NCBI GenBank assembly: GCA_902793875.1
Contig: CADBFL010000001.1
Location: forward strand, 1 to 47,168
Length of the DNA: 47,168 bases
Reading direction: 5' to 3'
Origin: an uncultured Eubacteriales bacterium
GTDB taxonomy: Bacteria; Bacillota; Clostridia; Peptostreptococcales; Anaerovoracaceae
Of this stretch, positions 36,753 through 44,771 are shown piece after piece. A model generated the notes under the pieces. It was not told the DNA's origin and did not search any database. It saw only the letters and a list, made by a program, of their open reading frames with translations. Numbering within the stretch: position 1 is the stretch's first letter; the number at the start of each line of letters is the position of its first letter. Position numbers and translations under genes: made by a program.

Positions 36753-36794
36753 AAAAAACCGGCAGCGTTCCGATACGGTACAGTGCTGCCGGTT
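36753..36794 (-). terminator. Terminator of the HaeIII-like gene
   Basis: On the minus strand, AACCGGCAGC (36794-36785) pairs with GCTGCCGGTT (36766-36757) as a 10-bp stem around an 18-base loop, followed by TTTTTT (down to 36753). It lies about 50 bp after the stop codon of the minus-strand gene. Confidence 0.85.
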
Positions 36795-36846
36795 GTAATC
36801 ATATTATGATCTCTGTCGATTTGTTATCATTCGCCAATTATTGCTG

Positions 36847-37857
36847 TTATTTGTCCCATGGGACCTGATCGCGGTAGCTTCCGAAAGGAGTCACCGGCAG
36901 GTATACGTTCATGAGGAAGTTGCGGTCCTCGAGGTGCTTTTCATCGAGGCTCAGCTTTATGCAGACAGCCCAGCCGCCGTCAAACGTGAACTGGATCGTG
37001 TCTCTTGAGATCTCGCCGTATTTGCCTGTCGCCATCCTTACATCCAGTAGATCGGTAGGGAACCTGACAGGCTGGACGGTGTGGTTGGAGTTGTTCGGCA
37101 TGCAGCCGAGGCCCGCGTGGGAGTTGACGCAGCCTATGCGTGTGACCTCAAGCTCAGGTATAGGCTTGATGAAATAGTAGTCGTATTTGCCGTAGAAGAA
37201 ATCGAGCATTCTCTGCGGGGCTTCCGGATGGTACTTGCAGATGCGCGGGAGCTCGTTGCCTATCGCCTTGAGCATAGGACCGATGAGCTTGCCGTAGAGG
37301 AATTCTTCCTCGCGAAGAAGCTCGTGCCATGTTTCCGTGTCATACGGCTCAAAGGACTGAAGGATCTCGTTCATGTCCATAAAGTACTCATTGGAGCACG
37401 GCACGCGGAAGATCCTTTCGCCGAAGTCGTCGATCTCGTTGAACCTGCTCACGAAGTTGTCGTCGCGCATGTTAGGACTGCGGTCGGCAACCTTCATCGA
37501 TGAGAGCACGTTGGCGTCGCTCTTGACTGAGATCGATATGTGCCAGTCGAATTCAGGCCGCTCGATGAGCAGCTCGCCGAAAGAGTCTTCTTCGAGCTCC
37601 CTTACGAGGTAGTTGAAGCGGATCCTGAGAGGCTCTCCTCCCTTGAGGAAGACATACGGCTCTTTGGAAGTGATGCGCCTCATGGCAGGCCTTGCCTGTC
37701 TGTCGGCGAGCTTTTTGTCCGCGCCCGGAGCCTTGTCCCAGACCTTGAGAAAATACTGGTATTCTTCGTCATCCCTGAATTCATACGGGACATCTCTGTC
37801 CTGCAGGATGCTCTCGAGTGACCATGCCGTGGCTGCTACGAGAAGTTCGTTTATCAT
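36847..37857 (-). CDS. HaeIII-like restriction endonuclease homologue
   Basis: The 336-residue protein resembles the HaeIII family of type II endonucleases as I remember it. Matching blocks are WHISISVKSD (WEIGLSIKHN in the family), DDFGERIFRVPCSNEYF, WHELLREEEFLYGKLIGPML, RMLDFFYGKYDYYFI, TRIGCVNSHAGLG, FPTDLLDVR, and FDGGWAVCIKL followed by LEDRNFLMNVYL. The family's catalytic GDVRD segment is replaced by GELLIERPEF, so activity is doubtful. HaeIII-type enzymes cut GGCC and need a protective methylase; none lies in the window. The start is ATG 37857 with GGAGG eight bases upstream. The longer ORF to 38004 runs through the promoter region. Divergent from the mutase gene. Without a search, other nuclease-like families remain possible. 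Confidence 0.5.
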   Translation of the reverse strand: MINELLVAATAWSLESILQDRDVPYEFRDDEEYQYFLKVWDKAPGADKKLADRQARPAMRRITSKEPYVFLKGGEPLRIRFNYLVRELEEDSFGELLIERPEFDWHISISVKSDANVLSSMKVADRSPNMRDDNFVSRFNEIDDFGERIFRVPCSNEYFMDMNEILQSFEPYDTETWHELLREEEFLYGKLIGPMLKAIGNELPRICKYHPEAPQRMLDFFYGKYDYYFIKPIPELEVTRIGCVNSHAGLGCMPNNSNHTVQPVRFPTDLLDVRMATGKYGEISRDTIQFTFDGGWAVCIKLSLDEKHLEDRNFLMNVYLPVTPFGSYRDQVPWDK

Positions 37858-38031
37858 AATGAAGTCCTCCGTACATATATCAGATAAGGAAATCTCATGC
37901 TGTTTAAGAGCGGCAGCGCCGCTACAGTTTATTATAAACCACGAGCGATAAAAAAACATCAAAGAGCGGATATTTTTTAGCGGCCTTGTGCTAAAATTAA
38001 ACATGGATCTCAGTTTCAGAGAGGACGGATA

Positions 38032-39522
38032 ATGACAGATATAACCAAACTGCAGAACGGCAGCGACATAAGAGGCATAGCCTCAGAGGGCGTGCCGGGC
38101 GAAGAGGTAGATCTCACAAGGGAAAGAGCGGGGCAGATAACAGGAGCGTTCTGCTACTGGCTCTCGAAGAAGGTGCAGAAGAACCCGGTAATGCTGAACA
38201 TATGCGTCGGCATGGATCCGAGGATATCGGGTCCCGAACTCAAAGAGGGCGTGCTCGAGGCGATCAGCCTCTGGGGCGCTCACGGCAGTGACGCCGGCAT
38301 AGCCACGACGCCCGCGATGTTCATGTCTACGGTCCTTCCGTATTTCGAATTCGACGGCGCCGTCATGATAACGGCCAGCCATCTTCCGTACAACAGGAAC
38401 GGCTTCAAGTTCTTCACCGCCGAAGGCGGACTCGAAAAGGAAGACATAGCCGAGATACTCAGGCTGGCTTCGCGATACAACTTCATAGGCGGAGTCTATG
38501 ACAGGGACGGGGCAAACGTGATGCCGATGTACGCGGCATATCTGCGCCAGATGATCACACAGGGCCTGGCCGATGTGCCGGGCTATCTGAAGGGCATGCA
38601 CATAGTGGTGGATGCCGGGAACGGAGCCGCGGGATTCTTTGCGTCGGAAGTCCTTGAGAAGCTGGGCGCCGATATAAGCGGAAGCCTCTATCTTGAACCG
38701 GACGGGACCTTCCCGAACCATCCTGCGAATCCGGAGGACAAAGACGCCATGGCTGAGATATGCAAAGCGGTCAGAGACAGCGGAGCCGATCTCGGCATAA
38801 TATTCGATGCCGACGGAGACAGATCGGCAGCGGTCGCTCCGGGCGGAAGGCCGCTGGCCAGAAATGAGATCGTAGCCCTGGCGGCTGCGCTGGCGGCTGA
38901 TGACTATCCGGGCGGCACCGTGGTCACGGACAGCGTCACATCCGATGAACTGCATGACTTCCTCGAAAAGAAGCTCGGGCTGAAGCACTTCAGATACAGA
39001 AGGGGATACAGGAACGTCATCGGCAAGGCGAAAGAGCTGAAAGAACAGGGGGAGAACGCCTTCCTCGCGATAGAAACATCGGGCCACGCGGCGTATTCCG
39101 ACAACTATTTCCTGGATGACGGGGCCTTTCTCGCGGTCCAGATAGTGGTCAACGCGGCCAGGCTCAAAAGAGACGGCAAGGAGATAACGGAGCTCATAAA
39201 AGGACTGAAGTCGCCGGCCGAGTCGGAGGAATTCAGGCTCAGGATAAAGGCCGAAGATTTCAGAAAGTACGGGCAGGGCGTGCTCGAGGACTTCGAGAAG
39301 TGGGCCGAGTACTCGAAGAAGTTCGAGGTCGTGAAGCCGAACTACGAGGGCGTAAGGGTCAACTACAGACTCGACGGCAAGTGCGGATGGTTCCTGCTGA
39401 GGATGTCGCTGCACGATCCGGTGATGCCTCTCAACATAGAGTCGGATGAAGAGGGAGGAGTCGAAAAGGCCCTCGCCGAGATACGCGAATTCATGAAAGG
39501 ATATAAAGAGATAGAACTGTAA
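38032..39522 (+). CDS. Phosphomannomutase/phosphoglucomutase family enzyme
   Basis: The 496-residue enzyme has four alpha-D-phosphohexomutase domains. Ser116 in TASHLPYNRNGF is the phosphoserine that cycles phosphate. IFDADGDRSA (Asp259, 261, 263) binds Mg2+. The sugar-binding loop appears as AIETSGHAAYSDNYFLDDGA, and a phosphate-binding C-terminal domain follows (DGKCGWFLLRMSLHDPVMPLNIES). It interconverts hexose 1- and 6-phosphates; whether mannose or glucose is preferred is not visible. An extended -10 TGC-TAAAAT (37989-37997) and GAGGACGGA precede the start. The stop overlaps the sortase start (TAATG). Confidence 0.92.
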   Translation: MTDITKLQNGSDIRGIASEGVPGEEVDLTRERAGQITGAFCYWLSKKVQKNPVMLNICVGMDPRISGPELKEGVLEAISLWGAHGSDAGIATTPAMFMSTVLPYFEFDGAVMITASHLPYNRNGFKFFTAEGGLEKEDIAEILRLASRYNFIGGVYDRDGANVMPMYAAYLRQMITQGLADVPGYLKGMHIVVDAGNGAAGFFASEVLEKLGADISGSLYLEPDGTFPNHPANPEDKDAMAEICKAVRDSGADLGIIFDADGDRSAAVAPGGRPLARNEIVALAAALAADDYPGGTVVTDSVTSDELHDFLEKKLGLKHFRYRRGYRNVIGKAKELKEQGENAFLAIETSGHAAYSDNYFLDDGAFLAVQIVVNAARLKRDGKEITELIKGLKSPAESEEFRLRIKAEDFRKYGQGVLEDFEKWAEYSKKFEVVKPNYEGVRVNYRLDGKCGWFLLRMSLHDPVMPLNIESDEEGGVEKALAEIREFMKGYKEIEL

Positions 39523-40373
39523 TGGCTAAGAATGCGGGATCGAAAAACACAAAGATAAGACGCGGCGCCGAGAACGTGATCATGGTCTGCCTTGCCCTGA
39601 TCGTGCTGGTGTCCGGCTGGAAGATATACACCATAATGCGCGGATATCACGAGGGGCAGCAGGTATATAAGAAGATATCAGAGCAGACCGCGAAGAACGG
39701 CTTCACCGGTGACATCGACTGGGACAAGCTCCGGAAGATAAACCCCGATGTCGTGGGATGGCTCTACTATAAAGACACCGTAATCGACTACCCTATAGTG
39801 CAGGGAGAGGACAACGACAGGTACCTGTGGACTCTGTTCGACGGCAGCGTCGGAGGCTTCGGCACGCTCTTTGCCGACGCCGCGACAGAGGCTCCGTTCA
39901 GGCAGTTCAATACGATAGTGTACGGCCATCACATGAAGGACGGCTCGATGTTCGCTCCGCTCAAGCAGCTCAAGTCGAGCGATTACGCGAAGGAACACCC
40001 TCAGCTCGAGCTGATCACGCCGGAAGGCAAATTCCATCTGGTCATATGGGCCTTCCTCAACCAGCCTGCGGACAGCCAGATATACGTGACCAACATACAC
40101 GATAAAACCGAGAGGGAAGAATATCTCAAACTCATCGAAGACCTCGCGGACTATACCACTGACGTGAAGGTCAGCGCCGACGACAGACTGGTCATACTTT
40201 CGACCTGCGCGTATGAGTACCAGGACGCCCGCTACATGGTGGTCGGAAAGATGGTCCCGTGGAAAGGCCAGAAGATCAACATGAGCTACGCCGAGCCTGA
40301 GGACGCGGAAGCGGATGCTGATGCTGATGCTGATGCTGATGCGGACACGGAAGAAGGCGGCGGGGACGAATAG
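39522..40373 (+). CDS. srtB: Class B sortase
   Basis: The 283-residue transpeptidase has an N-terminal signal-anchor helix at about residues 18-33. The sortase core includes IVQGEDNDRYLW, the catalytic histidine in YGHHMKDGSMF (His136), Cys229 in ILSTCAYE and Arg237. Class B sortases attach proteins bearing NPQTN-like motifs to the cell wall, or build pili. No substrate with such a motif was found in this window. The C-terminus is an unusual acidic tail made from Ala-Asp repeats (GATGCT repeated about seven times, 40310-40341). The start overlaps the mutase stop codon, so the pair is coupled. Confidence 0.9.
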   Translation: MAKNAGSKNTKIRRGAENVIMVCLALIVLVSGWKIYTIMRGYHEGQQVYKKISEQTAKNGFTGDIDWDKLRKINPDVVGWLYYKDTVIDYPIVQGEDNDRYLWTLFDGSVGGFGTLFADAATEAPFRQFNTIVYGHHMKDGSMFAPLKQLKSSDYAKEHPQLELITPEGKFHLVIWAFLNQPADSQIYVTNIHDKTEREEYLKLIEDLADYTTDVKVSADDRLVILSTCAYEYQDARYMVVGKMVPWKGQKINMSYAEPEDAEADADADADADADTEEGGGDE

Positions 40374-40397
40374 CTCCCGGATGTGCAATCGGGAGCT
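40372..40397. other. Hairpin between sortase and phosphoribosyltransferase genes
   Basis: AGCTCCCG (40372-40379) pairs with CGGGAGCT (40390-40397) around a 10-base loop, directly overlapping the sortase stop codon. No T-run follows, so it is a weak terminator or an mRNA 3' end structure. A TACAAT-like -10 (TGATACAAT) follows at about 40405. Confidence 0.55.
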
Positions 40398-40475
40398 CCG
40401 ATGTGATACAATTACTTTGTTGTTCAAAGCTGCGGCGTGCCGCCCGCGGGGATAAGCAAGTGAAAGGATGTAATT

Positions 40476-41024
40476 ATGGACTATAAAATGACTATCGCCG
40501 GACTCGAGAGACGTCTGCCTCTCTGCAGGGTAACAGACGACCTTTATATCGCCGGATTCATTATGTTCAATGATGTCGAGATCACGGAAGCGTGCGCAAA
40601 GGCTCTTCTCGAAAAGGCGCCTGACTTCGACGTGATGATCACAGCCGAGAGCAAGGGCATCCCTCTTGCATACGAGATGTCGCGCCAGTCAGGCAAGCCG
40701 TACATCGTTGCCCGCAAGGGAGTCAAGCTCTACATGCGCGACGCCATCATGGTGCACGTCAAGTCCATAACGACTTCGGGCGTGCAGACGCTCTGCCTCG
40801 GAAGAGACGAGAAAGAACTGATGGAAGGGAAGAAGATACTCATCGTCGATGACGTGATCAGCACCGGAGAATCGCTGAATGCGCTCGAACAGCTGGTGAA
40901 CGAAGTGGGAGGAAAGATCGTCGGCAAGTTCGCGGTGCTCGCTGAGGGCGAGGCTGCCGGGAGGAAGGATATACAGTTCCTCGAGTACCTGCCGCTCTTC
41001 ACGCCGGACGGCAAGCCGAAGTAG
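40476..41024 (+). CDS. Purine phosphoribosyltransferase-like protein (Apt family)
   Basis: The 182-residue protein has the PRPP-binding loop ILIVDDVISTGES at about residues 122-134. An upstream segment FDVMITAESKGIPLAYEMSRQSGKPYIVARKGVKLYM resembles adenine phosphoribosyltransferase. These enzymes join a purine base to PRPP to make a nucleotide in salvage. Length is typical of Apt, but the residues that choose the base cannot be settled by eye, and xanthine-type or orphan paralogues also fit. AAAGGATG precedes the ATG. A strong terminator follows the stop. Confidence 0.75.
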   Translation: MDYKMTIAGLERRLPLCRVTDDLYIAGFIMFNDVEITEACAKALLEKAPDFDVMITAESKGIPLAYEMSRQSGKPYIVARKGVKLYMRDAIMVHVKSITTSGVQTLCLGRDEKELMEGKKILIVDDVISTGESLNALEQLVNEVGGKIVGKFAVLAEGEAAGRKDIQFLEYLPLFTPDGKPK

Positions 41025-41052
41025 ACAGCGGCTCAAAGCATTGGAATCTCAG

Positions 41053-41079
41053 GCCTCCGTGCGCGGAGGCTTTTGATTT
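41053..41079 (+). terminator. Intrinsic terminator after the phosphoribosyltransferase gene
   Basis: GCCTCCG (41053-41059) pairs with CGGAGGC (41064-41070) around a TGCG loop, followed by TTTTGATTT. It separates this gene from the liv operon's leader promoter. Confidence 0.9.
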
Positions 41080-41156
41080 GATCACAAAATAACGGGATTG
41101 TTTTGTATTTGGTACACAAATTAAACCTCTGAATTTGAGTTTTTTCACAAAAAGTA

Positions 41157-41185
41157 TTGACACACAATCTTCACAATGCTATCAT
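41157..41185 (+). promoter_or_regulatory. Promoter of the liv operon leader
   Basis: TTGACA (41157-41162) is followed after exactly 17 bp by TATCAT (41180-41185), which is preceded by TGC. The design mirrors the metNIQ leader promoter (TTGACA, 17 bp, TGC-TATAGT). A dyad GTACAC...GTGCAC (41192-41210) lies at the predicted start of the transcript and could be an operator or leader structure. Confidence 0.8.
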
Positions 41186-41226
41186 CACGCTGTACACAAA
41201 TTCTGTGCACTTGTAAAGGAGACCAA

Positions 41227-41322
41227 ATGTATTTCAGCTCAGGCGTGATCGTAATCAGCATTATCAGCGTCCTTCTGGTCGGCAGACTGGTAGAGGGCGA
41301 AATTATGCTGCAGGGCGATTGA
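41227..41322 (+). CDS. Branched-chain amino-acid-rich leader peptide of the liv operon
   Basis: This 31-codon ORF has AAAGGAG five bases before its ATG. Residues 7-18 include V-I-V-I, I-I, V-L-L-V, and further V, L and I residues follow; 14 of 31 residues are Val, Ile or Leu. Such runs are the hallmark of ilv/leu-type leader peptides, where scarcity of charged branched-chain tRNAs stalls the ribosome and prevents termination. It precedes competing hairpins and a branched-chain amino acid transporter operon. Function is inferred from composition and position. It is too short for normal gene callers. Confidence 0.8.
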   Translation: MYFSSGVIVISIISVLLVGRLVEGEIMLQGD

Positions 41323-41353
41323 GTACAAAGGTCACTGAATCTGATGCTTGGGA

Positions 41354-41388
41354 GCCCGCAGCGATGCGGGCTTATTAAATGCCCGGGC
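41354..41388 (+). terminator. Leader attenuator of the liv operon
   Basis: GCCCGC (41354-41359) pairs with GCGGGC (41366-41371), followed by TTATTAAAT, a poor T-run. A third segment GCCCGGGC (41381-41388) could instead pair with CGGGC (41367-41371), so two alternative hairpins are mutually exclusive. This arrangement, 32 bases after the leader stop and 75 bases before livJ, fits an attenuator. The weak T-run lowers confidence in termination strength. Confidence 0.55.
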
Positions 41389-41463
41389 AGGGACTCGCAA
41401 GTCACTTATCAGCTATCACTCAGTCAGTTAATTCTTAGGTAAATCAGGAAAGGGAGAAACAAA

Positions 41464-42642
41464 ATGAAAAAGACATGGGCAAAAGTCGTAGTTGTAGCAA
41501 TCTCCTGCATGATGGTGTTCTCGTTCGCGGCTTGCGGCAGCAAGAGCGGCGGAAGCGGCGGAGATGCAGGAGACAATACACTGAAGCTGGGAAGCACCGG
41601 CCCTCTTACAGGACCTGCAGCTATCTATGGTAACGCTGTAAAGAACGGCGGACAGATCGCTGTTGATGAGATCAATGCGGCTAATCCGGACGGCGTTCAG
41701 GTTTCGTGGCAGGTAGAGGACGATGAGGGTGACGGCGAGAAAGCAGTCAACGCATATAATAAGCTGGTCGATGACGGGATGCAGGTTCTTCTCGGTTCCG
41801 TAACATCCGGAGCATGCGTCGCAGTAGCGGAAAAAACATTCGAGGACAGAGTCTTCACACTTACGCCGTCTGCATCACAGACTGCCGTAACTGAAGGCAA
41901 GGACAATGTATTCCAGCTCTGCTTCAGAGACCCTGACCAGGGTACGATCTCGGCGGACTACATCGTAGAGAATTTCCCTGATGCGAAAGTAGGAGTTATC
42001 TACAACAATGCAAGTGACTATTCTGCGGGAATCTTCGATGGATTCAAGAAGGAGTTTGAGGCAAAGGGAAAAGAGATCGTAGCAGTAGAGGCGTTCGCGG
42101 ATGATGCAAACACTGATTTCCAGGCGCAGCTCAACTCGATGAAGAACGCAGGCGCAGACCTTGTGTTTGTTCCGAATTACTACACACCTGTATCGAACAT
42201 CCTCGTTCAGGCGGACAAGATGGGATACAAGCCGACATTCTTCGGTTGTGACGGCGTTGACGGAATCCTTACACTTGAGAACTTCGACAAGAATCTGGCA
42301 GAGGGAGTATACCTCCTGACACCGTTCACAGCTTCTGCTGAGGATGAAAAGACCCAGAAATTCGTTGAAGCATACAAAGAAGCTTACGGTGAGGAGCCTA
42401 ACCAGTTTGCAGCTGACGCATATGACTGCGTATATGCAGCATATGATGCCTTTGCTAAAACAGGCCTCAAAGCAGACGCTTCCGCAGCTGATATATGCGA
42501 AGCAATGGTCAGCCAGTTTACAGGCGGATTCTCATATGAAGGACTTACTGCCTCCGGTTCTATGAAATGGAAGGAGACGGGCGAAGTCGACAAGATGCCG
42601 GCTGTATATGTCATCGAAGGCGGAAAGTATGTTGAGAAGTAA
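41464..42642 (+). CDS. livJ: Branched-chain amino acid-binding lipoprotein
   Basis: The 392-residue receptor has a signal peptide ending in the lipobox FAAC near residue 22, then a Gly/Ser linker. A type I periplasmic-binding fold follows, beginning LKLGSTGPLTGPAAIYGNAV, as LivJ proteins do. GSVTSGACVAVAE and PNYYTPVSNILVQADKMG match the two-lobe ligand-binding pattern. It binds Leu, Ile or Val outside the cell for LivHMGF. AAAGGGAG precedes the ATG. A hairpin follows between it and livH, which may reduce downstream expression. Confidence 0.93.
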   Translation: MKKTWAKVVVVAISCMMVFSFAACGSKSGGSGGDAGDNTLKLGSTGPLTGPAAIYGNAVKNGGQIAVDEINAANPDGVQVSWQVEDDEGDGEKAVNAYNKLVDDGMQVLLGSVTSGACVAVAEKTFEDRVFTLTPSASQTAVTEGKDNVFQLCFRDPDQGTISADYIVENFPDAKVGVIYNNASDYSAGIFDGFKKEFEAKGKEIVAVEAFADDANTDFQAQLNSMKNAGADLVFVPNYYTPVSNILVQADKMGYKPTFFGCDGVDGILTLENFDKNLAEGVYLLTPFTASAEDEKTQKFVEAYKEAYGEEPNQFAADAYDCVYAAYDAFAKTGLKADASAADICEAMVSQFTGGFSYEGLTASGSMKWKETGEVDKMPAVYVIEGGKYVEK

Positions 42643-42678
42643 TACACTGACTGACTTAAGTGTATAGTTGTTGGCCGA

Positions 42679-42707
42679 GGGGTGTTGCATGCAATGTGCG
42701 GCACCCC
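42679..42707. other. Hairpin between livJ and livH
   Basis: GGGGTGTTGCAT (42679-42690) pairs with the segment ending CACCCC at 42707 as a 12-bp stem with several G-T pairs and a five-base loop. Such intercistronic stems after binding-protein genes often allow higher expression of the receptor than of the permease. This role is inferred. Confidence 0.6.
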
Positions 42708-42736
42708 GAAGCCGCGTTTAACAGAAAGAAGAAACC

Positions 42737-43621
42737 ATGAATTTTTTGACTAACATCATCTCAGGCCTCAGCCTGGGCAGCGTATATGCGATCATAGCGC
42801 TTGGATATACGATGGTCTATGGTATCTCAAAAATGCTTAACTTCGCCCACGGGGATGTCATCATGATCGGAGCGTACATGTCGTTCGTCATGACACAGTA
42901 CATCGGAGCGAACGGATGGATCGCCCTTCTGGTGGCCATGGCCGTATGCACTTTGCTCGGCATCACCATCGAGAGGCTGGCGTACCGACCTCTCCGCGGC
43001 ACAGGTTCCCTCGCTGTCCTGATAACGGCAATAGGAGTATCGTATTTTCTGCAGAATATGGCTCTTCTTATCTGGGGTGCAAATCCCAAGATGTTCACAA
43101 GCCTGTTCAAAGGAATGAGTCCTGTGCATGCTGCAGGAGGGAAGCTTACCATTACGCCGGAATCGATCCTCACCATAGCAGCCAACATCGTAATCATGAT
43201 CGCGCTGACGCTGTTTGTAAGCAAGACAAAAGCGGGCAAGGCTATGAGGGCCGTGTCCGAAGACAACGGGGCCGCCCAGCTCATGGGCATAAATGTCAAT
43301 CAGTCCATATCGCTCACCTTTGCGATAGGATCGGGACTTGCTGCCGTCGCCGGAGTGCTGATGTGCTCGGCTTATCCCATTCTGATGCCTACTACCGGCG
43401 CGATGCCGGGCATCAAGGCGTTCACTGCAGCAGTCTTCGGCGGTATCGGATCCATTCCGGGAGCGATGATCGGAGGGCTGATTCTTGGCCTGATCGAAAT
43501 CTTCTCGAGAGCATATATCTCGACAGAACTCTCAGACGCCATCGTGTTTGCATGCCTGATCATCGTGCTGCTGGTCAAGCCTACGGGTCTGCTCGGCAAG
43601 AAGATCAGCGAGAAAGTGTAG
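42737..43621 (+). CDS. livH: Branched-chain amino acid ABC permease LivH
   Basis: The 294-residue inner-membrane protein shows LSLGSVYAIIALGYTMVYGISKMLNFAHGDVIMIGAYM near the N-terminus, typical of LivH. AVSEDNGAAQLMGINVNQ is the ATPase-contact loop. About eight transmembrane helices follow the family plan. It forms one half of the channel with LivM. ACAGAAAGAAG precedes the start. LivM follows after seven bp. Confidence 0.95.
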   Translation: MNFLTNIISGLSLGSVYAIIALGYTMVYGISKMLNFAHGDVIMIGAYMSFVMTQYIGANGWIALLVAMAVCTLLGITIERLAYRPLRGTGSLAVLITAIGVSYFLQNMALLIWGANPKMFTSLFKGMSPVHAAGGKLTITPESILTIAANIVIMIALTLFVSKTKAGKAMRAVSEDNGAAQLMGINVNQSISLTFAIGSGLAAVAGVLMCSAYPILMPTTGAMPGIKAFTAAVFGGIGSIPGAMIGGLILGLIEIFSRAYISTELSDAIVFACLIIVLLVKPTGLLGKKISEKV

Positions 43622-43628
43622 GTGAGCC

Positions 43629-44771
43629 ATGGCAGACAGAATTCTTAACCTGAAATCGATCGGCTCAAGGGGCCTCAAGAACGCCGTGAAGGGCAACGAA
43701 TACCGCAGAGAGGCTTCCATATCCTACGGGATCCTGATAATCGGATACATCCTGCTGTCGCTCGGCGCGGCTACAGGCCTTATCGGGCATAATCTTCAGG
43801 GGCAGTTCGTCCCGATCTGCGTGTATGTTTCGCTGGCCGTTTCGCTGAACCTCGTCGTGGGCATATCCGGAGAGCTTTCGCTCGGACACGCGGGCTTCAT
43901 GGCCGTCGGTGCATTCAGCGGCATAGTCATGGAACGCATGCTGCTAGCTCATATGAGCTTTGAACCGGCTGTCATGATACTATCGATGCTCTTCGGGGCA
44001 TGCATGGCGGCGATCGCGGGATTCATTATCGGCATCCCTATACTGGGACTGCGCGGCGACTACCTCGCCATCGTGACGCTCGCGTTCGGAGAGATAATAA
44101 GGAACTTCATGAACGTGCTCTACTTCGGCCTGGATGAAAACGGCCACCTGAAGTTCGCGTTCAATCATACCATCGAAGGCATAGAAAACAGCCAGAGAAT
44201 CATAACCGGAGCCATAGGAGCGACCGGAACAAAGACTATATCCACGTTCAACTGGGGCTTGCTGCTTTGCATCTTCACTGTCTTCGTTGTGCTCAACATG
44301 AAGAACTCCAAGCAGGGAAGAGCCATAATGGCAATCAGGGACAACCGCATCGCAGCAGAATCCATCGGACTCGATGTAAGGAAGTACAAGCTCATGGCGT
44401 TTGTCGTCAGCGCGGCTCTTGCCGGGATGGCGGGATGCCTGTTCGGACTGAACTACAGCACACTGGTGCCTCTTAAGTTCAACTTCAACACATCGGTACT
44501 GATCCTGGTGTTCGTCGTACTCGGCGGAGTAGGAAATATATGGGGCTGCATAATCGCGGCCACAGTGCTTACCATACTGCCTGAGGCATTCAGACAGTTC
44601 GCTGATTACAGGATGCTGACCTACGCCATCGTACTCATCCTTGTCATGATCTGCACATATAACCCGACCATCAAAGCCAGGGTCACGGCCATATGGAACA
44701 GGATCAACCCGTTCAAAAAGAAGGGCGGCGACAAACCGAAAAAGAAAAAGACCGGAAAGGAGGCTGCATAA
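43629..44771 (+). CDS. livM: Branched-chain amino acid ABC permease LivM
   Basis: The 380-residue permease has the LivM core. It runs LVVGISGELSLGHAGFMAVGAF, then IPILGLRGDYLAIVTLAFGEIIRN, and the EAA-like contact loop AIRDNRIAAESIGLDVRKYKLMAFVVSAALAGMAGCLFG. About eight to ten transmembrane helices are expected. The C-terminus is strongly basic (KKKGGDKPKKKKTGKEAA), somewhat longer than usual. AGGTGAGCC precedes the ATG. It abuts livG (TAA then ATG). Confidence 0.95.
   Translation: MADRILNLKSIGSRGLKNAVKGNEYRREASISYGILIIGYILLSLGAATGLIGHNLQGQFVPICVYVSLAVSLNLVVGISGELSLGHAGFMAVGAFSGIVMERMLLAHMSFEPAVMILSMLFGACMAAIAGFIIGIPILGLRGDYLAIVTLAFGEIIRNFMNVLYFGLDENGHLKFAFNHTIEGIENSQRIITGAIGATGTKTISTFNWGLLLCIFTVFVVLNMKNSKQGRAIMAIRDNRIAAESIGLDVRKYKLMAFVVSAALAGMAGCLFGLNYSTLVPLKFNFNTSVLILVFVVLGGVGNIWGCIIAATVLTILPEAFRQFADYRMLTYAIVLILVMICTYNPTIKARVTAIWNRINPFKKKGGDKPKKKKTGKEAA

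Noticed and set aside
37858..38004. N-terminal extension of the HaeIII-like ORF
   Set aside because: The ATG at 37857 has GGAGG at the right distance. The extension crosses the AT-rich divergent promoter region and has no ribosome site.
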